Source: Betaproteobacteria bacterium
GTDB lineage: Bacteria; Pseudomonadota; Gammaproteobacteria; Burkholderiales; Burkholderiaceae_C
NCBI GenBank assembly: GCA_009923345.1
Contig: RFTR01000110.1
Span: 1-6,683 of the forward strand
Direction: 5' to 3'
DNA: 6,683 nt
The position numbers were made by a program, and so were the translations under genes. Under the pieces are notes generated by a model that saw only the letters and a list, made by a program, of their open reading frames with translations, made no database searches and was not told the DNA's origin. Shown piece by piece: positions 1 to 6,683 of this stretch. Positions within the stretch are counted from its first letter, which is position 1, and every line of letters begins with the position of its first letter.

Positions 1-770
1 ATCGACAACAAATTTTGCATTGGTAGTTTGGTGGTCATCCACCGCATGGGGGAAAGGCACATAAATAGCGGCTACACCTATCGCCGCTAATTCTGTGACT
101 GTACTTGCTCCAGCCCGCGCAATCACCACATCGGCATGGGCAAAGGCTTGGGCAGTGTCTTCAATAAACGGTGTCAACGTGGCTTGCACATCTGCTTGTT
201 CATACGCTGCACGCAATGCATCTATTTGCTTAGCACCACTTTGGTGGATGACTACAGGACGACGAAATTCTGACATCAAAGCCAAAGCTTGTGGCACAAC
301 TGTGTTGAGTGCTTGTGCGCCTAAGCTGCCACCCACGATCAACAATTGCAAAGGTCCATGGCGCTTGCTTAAGCGCTCCGCTGGGCGCGCTTGTTTGACA
401 AATGCTTCACGCAAAGGATTTCCAATCCACTGTGCTTTTTTCAATACATCTGGGAAAGTTGTCAATACAGATTGCGCACCAATACGACGTGAGGTTTGAT
501 GCGGCGCAACACTTGCACGCTTTGCCATAACGCACGTAGCAAAGTGAATGGCAAGGTGAATAAGGTCATGAACCCCTTACCCCGCACACCCGAGAACTGG
601 ATCTGTTCGTAGTCAAACCCGTGCGGTGGGACCAACTGACTTTCCATGCTTGGAGCTGGGCCTCCCAACCAGTGCACATTCCATCCCCGCTCTCGCAAAC
701 GGTGCGCCACGGCCAAGCCGGGAAAAATATGCCCACCCGTTCCACCAGCCATGATGAGTGCCGTTTTCAT
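1..770 (-). pseudogene. murG: murG, lipid II-forming GlcNAc transferase, disrupted by an internal out-of-frame deletion; 3' end beyond the window
   Basis: MurG is the peripheral inner-membrane GT28 enzyme that transfers GlcNAc from UDP-GlcNAc to lipid I, giving lipid II. Seen: from the ATG at 770 a typical N-terminus runs for 97 residues, with GGTGGHIFP at 9-17, GVRGKG at 61-66 and a hydrophobic membrane-contact patch at about 67-82, up to KPHVVL. It then reads five foreign residues to a TGA at 462-464. The rest of the gene continues in another minus-strand frame from about 480 to base 1 without a stop: FPDVLKKAQWIGNPLRE, GGSLGA (316-333), HQSG (235-246), RAGASTVTE (91-117) and DDHQTTNA (16-39), the C-terminal UDP-GlcNAc-binding half. 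Missing between the parts is the family segment from the GxGGY loop through HEQN, about 39 codons. Frame phase requires a loss of 3n+1 bases, and alignment from memory gives about 118. The start overlaps the ftsW stop (ATGA), with GGAGGG at 776-781. Identity is certain; loss of function is likely if the sequence is correct. Confidence 0.88.
478..490 (-). other. murG: Deletion junction in murG, probably between short direct repeats
   Basis: The 13 bases read ACGTCGTATTGGT on the coding strand. In the upstream frame they encode V-V-L followed by the first base of a Gly codon, matching the conserved VVLG before the GGY loop. In the downstream frame the same bases read R-R-I-G, leading directly into the AQSVLTTFP segment that precedes the second domain. 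One stretch fitting both flanks is what recombination or slippage between two short direct repeats leaves behind. Only the fused copy is visible, so the two-repeat ancestor is inferred. The upstream flank can be native no further than base 479, because a Gly codon would need G at 478 and T is present. Confidence 0.6.
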
Positions 771-2062
771 AACCGCCCTCCATGCATCAGCACGCGGTTT
801 TCAAAGTCCACACGCAAGACCACTGCAATCGCTACCAAGTTCAACAAGATGGCCGAACCACCATAGCTCATCAATGGCAACGTCAAACCTTTCGTCGGCA
901 ATGCACCGAGATTCACCCCGATATTGATGAACGACTGAAAGCCGACCCAAATGCCAACCCCCTGCGCCACCAAACCAGCGAATACACGGTCCATGGCAAT
1001 AGCTTGGCGACCGATGTACATGATTCGACGGGTTAACCACATGAACAAACCGATGATCACCACCAGGCCAACAAATCCAAACTCTTCACCAATCACGGCT
1101 AATAGAAAGTCAGTGTGCGCCTCAGGTAACCAATGTAGTTTTTCCACACTGCCACCTAAACCCACACCAAATATTTCACCTCTTCCAATCGCGATCAAAG
1201 AATGGGTCAGCTGGTAGCCTTTACCAATCGCATTGGTGGCACTCCAGGGATCGAGGTAGGCAAAGATGCGTTCGCGTCGCCATTCAGACGAAGCAATGAT
1301 CAGAACAAACACACCGGCAATCAAGAATGACATCACCAAGAACATCCGAGCGTTCACGCCACCCAAAAACAAGATGCCCATCGCAATGACGGCGATCACC
1401 ATGAATGCACCCATATCTGGCTCTACCAGCAACAAGCCCCCAACAACGGCTACTGCAGCAGCCATAGGCAACACCGCTGCAAAGAACTGCTCTTTGATTT
1501 CCATTTTGCGCACCATGTAATTAGCGGCATACAACAACACGCCCCACTTCGCTAATTCAGAAGGTTGAAAATTAATAAAACCAAAACTGATCCAACGGCG
1601 TGCGCCATTGATGGTTTTGCCTACATAAGGAATGAGTACCACGATCAGCAAAACGATGGACGCCACAAATACCCATGGACCAATACGCTCCCATGTATTC
1701 AATGGAATTTGAAAAGCAACCACTGCTGCAACGAACGCCACAATCAGAGAAATCGTATGGCGGAATAAGAAATGGGTGGACGAGTAATGTCCGCCAGTGC
1801 GCGGGTTATCTGGCAATGCGATGGAAGCGGAATACACCATCACCAAACCGATCATCAGCAAACTAAATGTGACCCACACCAAAGGTTGGTCAAAGCCTTT
1901 GACATGGACGGGCGCAGCCGTTGTTCGGGTGAACTCTGTTCCATGCACACGCACGGGTAATTCGTCGAATTCAGCTTGAGGTCGTGCGCCCAGCATGGCA
2001 CGCAGCGCTTGAAGCCAGCGCACAGGCAGACCCAGCGGAAGACGTGCCATCAGTCCGTTCAT
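767..2062 (-). CDS. ftsW: FtsW, septal peptidoglycan glycosyltransferase (SEDS family)
   Basis: FtsW is the polytopic SEDS-family polymerase that, with FtsI (PBP3), links lipid II into glycan strands at the division septum. The ORF is complete at 431 residues. About 55 mostly polar residues precede the first membrane segment, a cytoplasmic N-terminal extension longer than in many FtsW proteins. The remainder is a run of hydrophobic segments consistent with about ten transmembrane helices. Family marks seen: VYSASIAL after the first helix, GARRWISFGFINFQPSE, the EAHTDF loop whose Asp318 corresponds to the essential SEDS aspartate, and the C-terminal signature from NIGVNLGALPTKG to MSYGGS at 380-403. 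The start overlaps the murD stop as ATGA, and GGAGG lies 9 nt upstream. The stop overlaps the murG start. Location beside murD and murG, rather than beside mrdA, supports FtsW over its paralogue RodA. No lesion was seen. Confidence 0.96.
   Translation of the reverse strand: MNGLMARLPLGLPVRWLQALRAMLGARPQAEFDELPVRVHGTEFTRTTAAPVHVKGFDQPLVWVTFSLLMIGLVMVYSASIALPDNPRTGGHYSSTHFLFRHTISLIVAFVAAVVAFQIPLNTWERIGPWVFVASIVLLIVVLIPYVGKTINGARRWISFGFINFQPSELAKWGVLLYAANYMVRKMEIKEQFFAAVLPMAAAVAVVGGLLLVEPDMGAFMVIAVIAMGILFLGGVNARMFLVMSFLIAGVFVLIIASSEWRRERIFAYLDPWSATNAIGKGYQLTHSLIAIGRGEIFGVGLGGSVEKLHWLPEAHTDFLLAVIGEEFGFVGLVVIIGLFMWLTRRIMYIGRQAIAMDRVFAGLVAQGVGIWVGFQSFINIGVNLGALPTKGLTLPLMSYGGSAILLNLVAIAVVLRVDFENRVLMHGGRL
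776..781 (-). promoter_or_regulatory. Ribosome binding site of murG
   Basis: GGAGGG on the coding strand lies 5 nt before the ATG at 770, inside the 3' end of ftsW. Together with the ATGA overlap it fixes the murG start and suggests coupled translation from ftsW. Confidence 0.75.
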
Positions 2063-3597
2063 AGCTGCACGCCTCCATGGACATCTAGCTCTAACCCTAA
2101 ATCGAGTGCCAAGCCTTGCACCGCTTGTGCGAATATTTCGCCGCGGTGCACATAGTTTTTAAACATATCGAGGCTTGCACAAGCTGGTGACATCAACACG
2201 GCATCCCCCGTCTGGGCTAAGCGTTGGCACTGCTTGACTGCGTCTTCTAAGCTTGCAGCATCATGCATGGGCACCCCTGTCCCTTGCAATACCTGACGCA
2301 GTTCGGCTGCATCTTTTCCAATCAATACGATGGAGCGGACAAATTGTTGAATGGGTACACGCAATGGTGAGAAATCTTGCCCTTTGCCTTCGCCGCCCAA
2401 TACCAACACGATGCGACGATCTGCCCCCACGCTATTGATAGCTGCGACAGTAGCGCCCACATTGGTGCCTTTACTGTCGTCGATGTATTCAACATCTTGC
2501 AAAACGGCGATAGACGACACACGGTGGGGTTCACCACGGTATTCGCGCAAGGCATACAACATGGCAGCCAATGGCGCACCCGTTGTACTCGCCAATGCCA
2601 ACGCCGCCATGGCATTGAGTGCGTTATGGCGCCCGCGGATACGCAAGGCATCTACTGGCAATAGGCGTTGGATGTAGATGTCAGATTCTGAGGATACGCG
2701 TGACCTCTTGGTGTCATCTATGTCCAATGCACGTACCAACCAAGTCATGCCATTGACAGTCTCTAGTCCCCAATCACCATTTTGCGTGGGCATATCAGCG
2801 CCAAATCGCATCACTTCACGTGGGGTTTGCTTGCTTGCTTTGGTTTTAACGACGGGCGCAGGCAGCATGGCCATCACTTGTGCGTCGTCGCGGTTTAACA
2901 CCATACAAGCATGTTGGCCAAAGATGTGCGCTTTGGCTTGTGCATAGGCTTGCATATCGCCATGCCAATCCAAATGGTCTTGGGTCACGTTCAGCACAGT
3001 CGCTGCAGTCGGTGCAAATGTGTCTACTTGATCGAGTTGGAAACTTGACAACTCCAGCACCCACGCTTGTGGCCACTCAGACTTCTCTTGGTCCATCGCA
3101 ACCGATAAGGTGTCGAGCAATGTGGGGCCAATATTTCCTGCCACTGCTACACGAAGTCCAGCACGCTCTAACAATTGGCCGGTCAAGGCAGTGACCGTTG
3201 TTTTGCCGTTGGTGCCAGTAATCGCTAAGACGTGTGGTGCGTATTGCGCATCTGTTTTTAATTCTTCCAAAGCTTGTGCAAACAAGGTGAGTTCCGTGCC
3301 CACCCATAAACCTGCTGTTTTTGCTGCTTGCCATACGGGCGCCACCGCTTCAGGCGTTAAACCAGGGCTTTTGAAGACCGCTCGAATTGGCTGCCCCTCT
3401 ACCAAAGACGCATCGAATGGCGCATGCTTGAACACCACGCTGGGATGCTCTTCATTAAGCTGTGCCAGATGCGGTGGTTGTTCGCGCGTGTCTACGACCA
3501 CTACATCTGCGCCATGACGGATGCACCAACGCACCATGGCAAGTCCTGAGTCACCTAGACCCAAGACAAGCACAGAGAGTTGTTGTAGTGCGCGCAT
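2059..3597 (-). CDS. murD: MurD, UDP-MurNAc-L-Ala:D-glutamate ligase
   Basis: MurD is the cytoplasmic Mur ligase that adds D-glutamate to UDP-MurNAc-L-Ala using ATP. The ORF is complete at 512 residues, longer than E. coli MurD (about 438) but in line with Burkholderiales homologues as I recall them. Domain 1 (UDP-substrate) has the Rossmann loop LGLGDSG near 12-18 and FKSPG at 75-79. Domain 2 has the P-loop TGTNGKTT at 127-134, LELSSFQL at 181-188, NVTQDHLDWH at 203-212 and K222 in AKAHIF, the likely carbamylated lysine. HNALNAMAA begins at 324. Domain 3 has DDSKGTN at 373-379 and SPACASLDMFKNY from 470. Much of the extra length lies between about 240 and 318, a variable and partly polar stretch. 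No strong Shine-Dalgarno precedes the ATG, which sits 7 nt after the mraY stop, so initiation is probably coupled to mraY. The stop overlaps the ftsW start. Reading frame and motifs are intact. Confidence 0.97.
   Translation of the reverse strand: MRALQQLSVLVLGLGDSGLAMVRWCIRHGADVVVVDTREQPPHLAQLNEEHPSVVFKHAPFDASLVEGQPIRAVFKSPGLTPEAVAPVWQAAKTAGLWVGTELTLFAQALEELKTDAQYAPHVLAITGTNGKTTVTALTGQLLERAGLRVAVAGNIGPTLLDTLSVAMDQEKSEWPQAWVLELSSFQLDQVDTFAPTAATVLNVTQDHLDWHGDMQAYAQAKAHIFGQHACMVLNRDDAQVMAMLPAPVVKTKASKQTPREVMRFGADMPTQNGDWGLETVNGMTWLVRALDIDDTKRSRVSSESDIYIQRLLPVDALRIRGRHNALNAMAALALASTTGAPLAAMLYALREYRGEPHRVSSIAVLQDVEYIDDSKGTNVGATVAAINSVGADRRIVLVLGGEGKGQDFSPLRVPIQQFVRSIVLIGKDAAELRQVLQGTGVPMHDAASLEDAVKQCQRLAQTGDAVLMSPACASLDMFKNYVHRGEIFAQAVQGLALDLGLELDVHGGVQL
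2072..2076 (-). promoter_or_regulatory. Ribosome binding site of ftsW
   Basis: GGAGG on the coding strand lies 9 nt before the ATG at 2062, inside the last codons of murD. It supports this start over the in-frame Met at residue 5. Confidence 0.75.
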
Positions 3598-3604
3598 TGA
3601 ATGT

Positions 3605-4783
3605 TTACCGTAATTTCAAAGTAGACATGCCCACCAAGCACAAGAGCATAGTGATGATCCAAAACCGGACCACCACTTGTGTTTCGGTCCAACCTGATTT
3701 TTCAAAATGGTGGTGCAAAGGCGCCATCTTCAAAATACGTCGGCCTTCGCCGTATTTTTTCTTGGTGTATTTAAAGTAGGCCACCTGCAACATCACAGAC
3801 AGCGCTTCCACCACAAATATTCCACCCATGATGGCCAGCACAATTTCTTGGCGCACGATCACCGCAATCGTGCCCAATGCGCCTCCTAATGCCAATGCAC
3901 CTACATCGCCCATGAACACTTGGGCCGGATGGGTGTTGAACCACAAAAATGCCAAGCCCGCACCTGCCATAGCAGCGCAAAAAATCATCAATTCACCAGA
4001 ACCTGGGATATACGGAAATATCAGGTACTTGGAGTAGACCGAGCTGCCTGTGACGTAGGCGAATACGCCCAACGCAGAACCCACCATCACCACAGGCATG
4101 ATGGCGAGTCCGTCTAATCCATCCGTCAAATTGACTGCGTTACTAGAACCCACAATCACGAGATAGGTCAGGATCACAAATCCAAAAACGCCTAAGGGGT
4201 AACTCACCTCTTTCATGAAGGGCAATAACAAGCCTGCTTTGGGCGGTAAATTCACATCGAAACCCGATTGCACCCACAAGTAAAACAACTCGAGCACGCG
4301 TAAATTACTGCTTTCCGAAATACTAAACACCAAATACAAAGCCGCTACCAATCCAATCATGGATTGCCACATGTATTTCTCGCGCGAACGCATGCCTTCA
4401 GGGTCTTTGTGCACAACTTTGCGCCAGTCATCGACCCAACCAATTGCGCCAAAACCAAAAGTGACGAGCATCACAATCCAAACAAATCGGTTGGTGAGAT
4501 CTGCCCACAACAAAGTGGAGGTGCCAATACCGATCAAAATCAATACACCGCCCATCGTGGGTGTACCCGTTTTCACCATATGCGATTGCATGGCGTAGTC
4601 ACGGATGGGTTGGCCAATTTTTAAAGATACCAAGTGTCGGATCACTGCAGGACCGGCAAATAAGCCAATAAGCAAAGCGGTCAAGGCAGCCATCACAGCG
4701 CGGAAAGTGATGTACTGAAACACCCGAAAGAATCCAAATTCGGGCGATAGACCTTGCAACCATTGCGCCAAAGTGATCAGCAT
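3605..4783 (-). CDS. mraY: MraY, phospho-MurNAc-pentapeptide translocase (lipid I synthase)
   Basis: MraY is the integral membrane enzyme that moves phospho-MurNAc-pentapeptide from its UDP carrier onto undecaprenyl phosphate, making lipid I. The ORF is complete at 392 residues, somewhat longer than the 360 of E. coli. Many hydrophobic segments are consistent with the family's ten helices. Conserved marks: KTGTPTMGG at 71-79, the Asp pair D118-D119 in GWVDDW, NAVNLTDGLDG at 215-225, FMGDVGALALGG at 290-301 (D293 matches the family's essential Asp) and the HHH loop MAPLHHHFE at 353-361. Extra length includes a loop around 155-190. The start overlaps the murF 3' end by 7 nt but has its own AGGAGA 7 nt upstream. 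It may therefore be translated even if murF translation stops early, though the untranslated murF tail could reduce its mRNA through polarity (inference). Confidence 0.97.
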   Translation of the reverse strand: MLITLAQWLQGLSPEFGFFRVFQYITFRAVMAALTALLIGLFAGPAVIRHLVSLKIGQPIRDYAMQSHMVKTGTPTMGGVLILIGIGTSTLLWADLTNRFVWIVMLVTFGFGAIGWVDDWRKVVHKDPEGMRSREKYMWQSMIGLVAALYLVFSISESSNLRVLELFYLWVQSGFDVNLPPKAGLLLPFMKEVSYPLGVFGFVILTYLVIVGSSNAVNLTDGLDGLAIMPVVMVGSALGVFAYVTGSSVYSKYLIFPYIPGSGELMIFCAAMAGAGLAFLWFNTHPAQVFMGDVGALALGGALGTIAVIVRQEIVLAIMGGIFVVEALSVMLQVAYFKYTKKKYGEGRRILKMAPLHHHFEKSGWTETQVVVRFWIITMLLCLVGMSTLKLR

Positions 4784-4790
4784 GGCGTGG

Positions 4791-4796
4791 TCTCCT
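4791..4796 (-). promoter_or_regulatory. Ribosome binding site of mraY
   Basis: AGGAGA on the coding strand lies 7 nt before the ATG at 4783, inside the last codons of murF. It matters because upstream translation of murF appears to end about 1 kb earlier, so mraY would rely on this site. Confidence 0.75.
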
Positions 4797-5770
4797 GCGG
4801 GTGTTGTTCTGATTGTTTTGTAATAGCTTCTAGCACGCGCTCCATCTTCATGAAGCGCGAACCTTTGACCAGTACGCTGGCCATCTTGGGCAGCGCTTGG
4901 CTTAATTGAAGATTTAGTGCATCAATATCACCAAAGTGTTGTGCACGTGTTCCACACGCTTGCACAGCGTGGGTTGTTAGTTCACCTAAACACAACACGC
5001 TATCAATATTTTTCTGCTGCGCATAAAGACCAACTTCGTTGTGAAACTCTGGACCTAGATTGCCTACTTCACCCATATCACCCAATACCAACATTTGCGG
5101 CTTGGGTAGTTCGGACAACAAATCTATGGCCGCTTTGACAGAATCTGGGTTGGCGTTGTAGGAGTCATCCACCACATTGACTTGCCTATTCGCGATATTC
5201 ACCACATACGCACGTGAGCGGCCTTTGACCGCCTCGAACTGCGCCAATCCTTGGGCGATTTTTTCTAAGGTAATGTTTGCCGCCAATGCTGCAGCGATGG
5301 CAGCCAATGCGTTGCTAACGTTATGACGACCAGCACAATGCAATTGGGTATTGAAGTTGCCTTGGGGTGTTTTTACGTCTAATGACCAATGGTCGCCTAG
5401 CCAATTGGCATGGGTTAAGGCGACATCTGCCTGCGTTGTGTGTTCTTGCGATGTATGCATTGCAAAAGTCATGCATGCTCTACCACCTGCTAGTTTTTTC
5501 CACAGGGTTGTGTAGTCATCGTCCGCTGGAAAGACTGCAACGCCATCTAAAGGCAGTGCAGAAATGACAGCCCCGTTTTCTTGCGCGACTGCATCTACGC
5601 TAGCCATGAATTCTTGGTGTTCGCGTTGCGCGTTGTTCACCACTGCCACGGTGGGTTGTGCAATCGCAGCCAAACTAGCAATTTCACCAGGATGGTTCAT
5701 ACCCAACTCAATAACAGCGCCACGGTGAAATTTACGCAAGCGCAAAACAGTTTGTGGAACGCCAATCTCG

Positions 5771-5779
5771 TTATCCTGT
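5771..5779 (-). other. murF: Deletion junction in murF at the lost P-loop
   Basis: The coding strand reads ACA GGA TAA here in the upstream frame (Thr-Gly-stop). In the downstream frame GAT AAC begins at 5775, the Asp-Asn of DNEIGVP, where the family has an Asn-rich turn. Upstream native sequence cannot extend past about base 5773. Any shared repeat at this joint is therefore probably only a few bases, unlike the longer one suggested in murG. Confidence 0.6.
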
Positions 5780-6101
5780 GACGGCGATCACAGGAAGATG
5801 CATTTGGCGTCTCCAGCCTTTGGCTAATTGACCTAGTCCGACGCGCGTATCTGGGACTTCTATGCATGGCAAATCTGGATCTGCTTTTTCAGAAGCCACC
5901 ATGGCAGCGCTCACGCCACTATGGCTAACTTGCTGTAAGAAATTATGGGCATCGAAGCGCTCACCTTGAAGAGCGACAAATAAATCACCCACCTGCACAG
6001 TTCTGCTGTCGGTATGCACGCGCTCAATAAACACCGATGCATCCCCTTGGATGCGCGCACCCTCCACCCACTTAGCAGCATCGCTCAAGCGCAGGCGCAT
6101 A

Positions 6102-6683
6102 TCAGACATGCATACTCCTGTGGAGAATCGCTTGTTGTGCGTGCGATTGGTCGCTGAATGGATACTTCACTCCCAGTATTTCTTGGTAAGTTTCATGCCC
6201 TTTGCCTGCAATCAACACCAGATCGTTTGGACGCGCATGTTGGACTGCCTCTGCTATGGCTTGCGCCCTATCGACAACTGTGCGTGCGAACTGCGGTTCT
6301 TTTAAGCCCGCATACATATCTTGCAATATGGCCGTGGGGTCTTCGCTGCGCGGGTTGTCACTGGTCAAGACAATCTGTTGTGCATACATTTCAGCCGCGG
6401 CAGCCATCAATGGGCGTTTACTTTTATCGCGATCGCCGCCACACCCCAATACGCAAATCATGTCTCCACCGCGTAACGCTGCCAAGGGCTGTAATGCACG
6501 CAATGTTTTTTCAATCGCGTCTGGCGTGTGTGCGAAATCAACCACTACCAAAGGGTCCCCCGCCACGCCAAGTAATTCCATACGTCCGGGAATAGCAGGT
6601 AGATTCCTACAAGCTTGCGCCACATCGTCTAAACGATGTCCTAGGGCACACAAACAGGCAATCACTCCCGTTAAATTACTCAC
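6102..6683 (-). CDS. murE: MurE, UDP-MurNAc-dipeptide:meso-diaminopimelate ligase, C-terminal part (5' end beyond the window)
   Basis: MurE adds the third stem-peptide residue to UDP-MurNAc-L-Ala-D-Glu in the cytoplasm. The 193 visible residues are the end of the ATP-binding domain and all of the C-terminal domain. The first complete codon at the edge is GTG (Val) in VSNLTGVIA, internal to the protein and not a start. Seen: RMELL (34-38), VVDFAHTPDA (47-56), LGCGGDRDKSKRP (79-91), SDNPRSEDP (108-116) and AGKGHETYQE (159-168). DNPR is the established meso-diaminopimelate recognition motif, so this is the Gram-negative type rather than the lysine type. The motif usually written DYAHTPD has Phe for Tyr here, a mild change. 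The P-loop lies outside the window, so whether this gene carries a lesion like its two neighbours cannot be judged. The stop lies inside the murF start region. Confidence 0.96.
   Translation of the reverse strand: MSNLTGVIACLCALGHRLDDVAQACRNLPAIPGRMELLGVAGDPLVVVDFAHTPDAIEKTLRALQPLAALRGGDMICVLGCGGDRDKSKRPLMAAAAEMYAQQIVLTSDNPRSEDPTAILQDMYAGLKEPQFARTVVDRAQAIAEAVQHARPNDLVLIAGKGHETYQEILGVKYPFSDQSHAQQAILHRSMHV
6115..6119 (-). promoter_or_regulatory. Ribosome binding site of murF
   Basis: AGGAG on the coding strand lies 5 nt before the ATG at 6109, inside the 3' end of murE. It favours this start over the in-frame Met at residue 4. An intact start signal on a gene with no functional product suggests the damage is recent or not real. 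Confidence 0.75.

Larger units (their letters stand above)
4777..6109 (-). pseudogene. murF: murF, UDP-MurNAc-tripeptide:D-Ala-D-Ala ligase, disrupted by an out-of-frame deletion that removes the P-loop
   Basis: MurF adds D-alanyl-D-alanine to UDP-MurNAc-tripeptide, the last cytoplasmic ligase step. Seen: from the ATG at 6109, 112 residues form the N-terminal substrate domain, with TDSRTVQVGDLF, ALQGERFDAHNF and a final LPVIAVTG. There the family continues with SNGKTT, but here a TAA follows at 5771-5773. The gene resumes in another minus-strand frame at 5775 with DNEIGVPQTVLRLR. About 332 residues then run open to the stop at 4777, including ELGMNHPGEI (5680-5709), NNAQREHQEFM, DDSYNANPDS, LGDMGEVG and KGSRFMKMERV. 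Missing are about 30 codons holding the Walker A loop and helix. Frame phase requires a loss of 3n+2 bases, estimated at about 92. Restored length would be about 474, normal for MurF. The start overlaps the murE stop by 8 nt. Ribosomal frameshifting could not restore activity, because the ATP-binding residues themselves are absent. Confidence 0.88.

Noticed and set aside
462..490. Programmed ribosomal frameshift joining the two murG frames
   Set aside because: There is no slippery heptamer. A frameshift would still leave about 39 conserved codons missing, so it would not give a normal enzyme.
95..499. 134-codon plus-strand open frame at the left end
   Set aside because: It is antisense to the murG C-terminal half, whose conserved motifs read cleanly on the minus strand. 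The encoded protein is low in recognisable structure.
3110..3517. 135-codon plus-strand open frame
   Set aside because: It lies entirely antisense to the conserved coding sequence of murD, resembles no family I recognise and has no supporting context. It is a shadow frame.
3598..3604. Possible promoter or terminator between mraY and murD
   Set aside because: The gap is only 7 nt with no hairpin or promoter-like elements. All other gene joints overlap, so the block reads as one transcription unit.
4777..5745. A separate shorter ligase gene starting at TTG 5745
   Set aside because: The reading frame extends ten conserved codons further upstream (DNEIGVPQTV) to the junction, and no Shine-Dalgarno precedes the TTG. 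It is the 3' part of murF, not an independent gene.

Overview
The window is a gene-dense, single-strand stretch of a division/cell-wall (dcw) cluster. All six genes lie on the minus strand, so transcription runs from the right edge to the left: murE (3' part) - murF - mraY - murD - ftsW - murG (cut by the left edge). This is the canonical proteobacterial order. Protein style (long MurD, FtsW with a cytoplasmic N-terminal extension, MurF with ELGMNHPGEI and NNAQREHQEFM) points to a betaproteobacterium of the order Burkholderiales, probably near Comamonadaceae. That is recognition from memory, not a search. Base composition looks close to 50% GC by eye, low for that family, so a small-genome freshwater or host-associated lineage is possible.

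Layout, in transcription order: murE C-terminal part (6683-6102), murF (6109-4777), mraY (4783-3605), murD (3597-2059), ftsW (2062-767), murG (770 to beyond base 1). The genes overlap by 8, 7, 4 and 4 nt, with one 7-nt gap (mraY/murD). No intergenic space is large enough for a promoter or terminator, and no RNA genes, mobile elements or CRISPR were seen. Five start codons can be assessed; four have a clear Shine-Dalgarno and murD does not.

Together the products take UDP-MurNAc-dipeptide to lipid II: MurE adds the third residue (the DNPR motif implies meso-diaminopimelate), MurF adds D-Ala-D-Ala, MraY makes lipid I, MurG makes lipid II, and FtsW polymerises it at the septum. MurD acts one step before MurE.

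The striking point is that two of these normally essential genes are broken while their neighbours are open. murF has lost about 90 bp carrying its ATP-binding P-loop (junction near 5771-5779), and murG has lost about 118 bp carrying its GGY-loop and HEQN region (junction near 478-490). Both lesions change the reading frame, and both halves of each gene remain clearly recognisable, as in recent deletions or assembly artefacts. Whether this is real gene decay, a redundant second copy, strain variation or a faulty assembly cannot be decided from the window.
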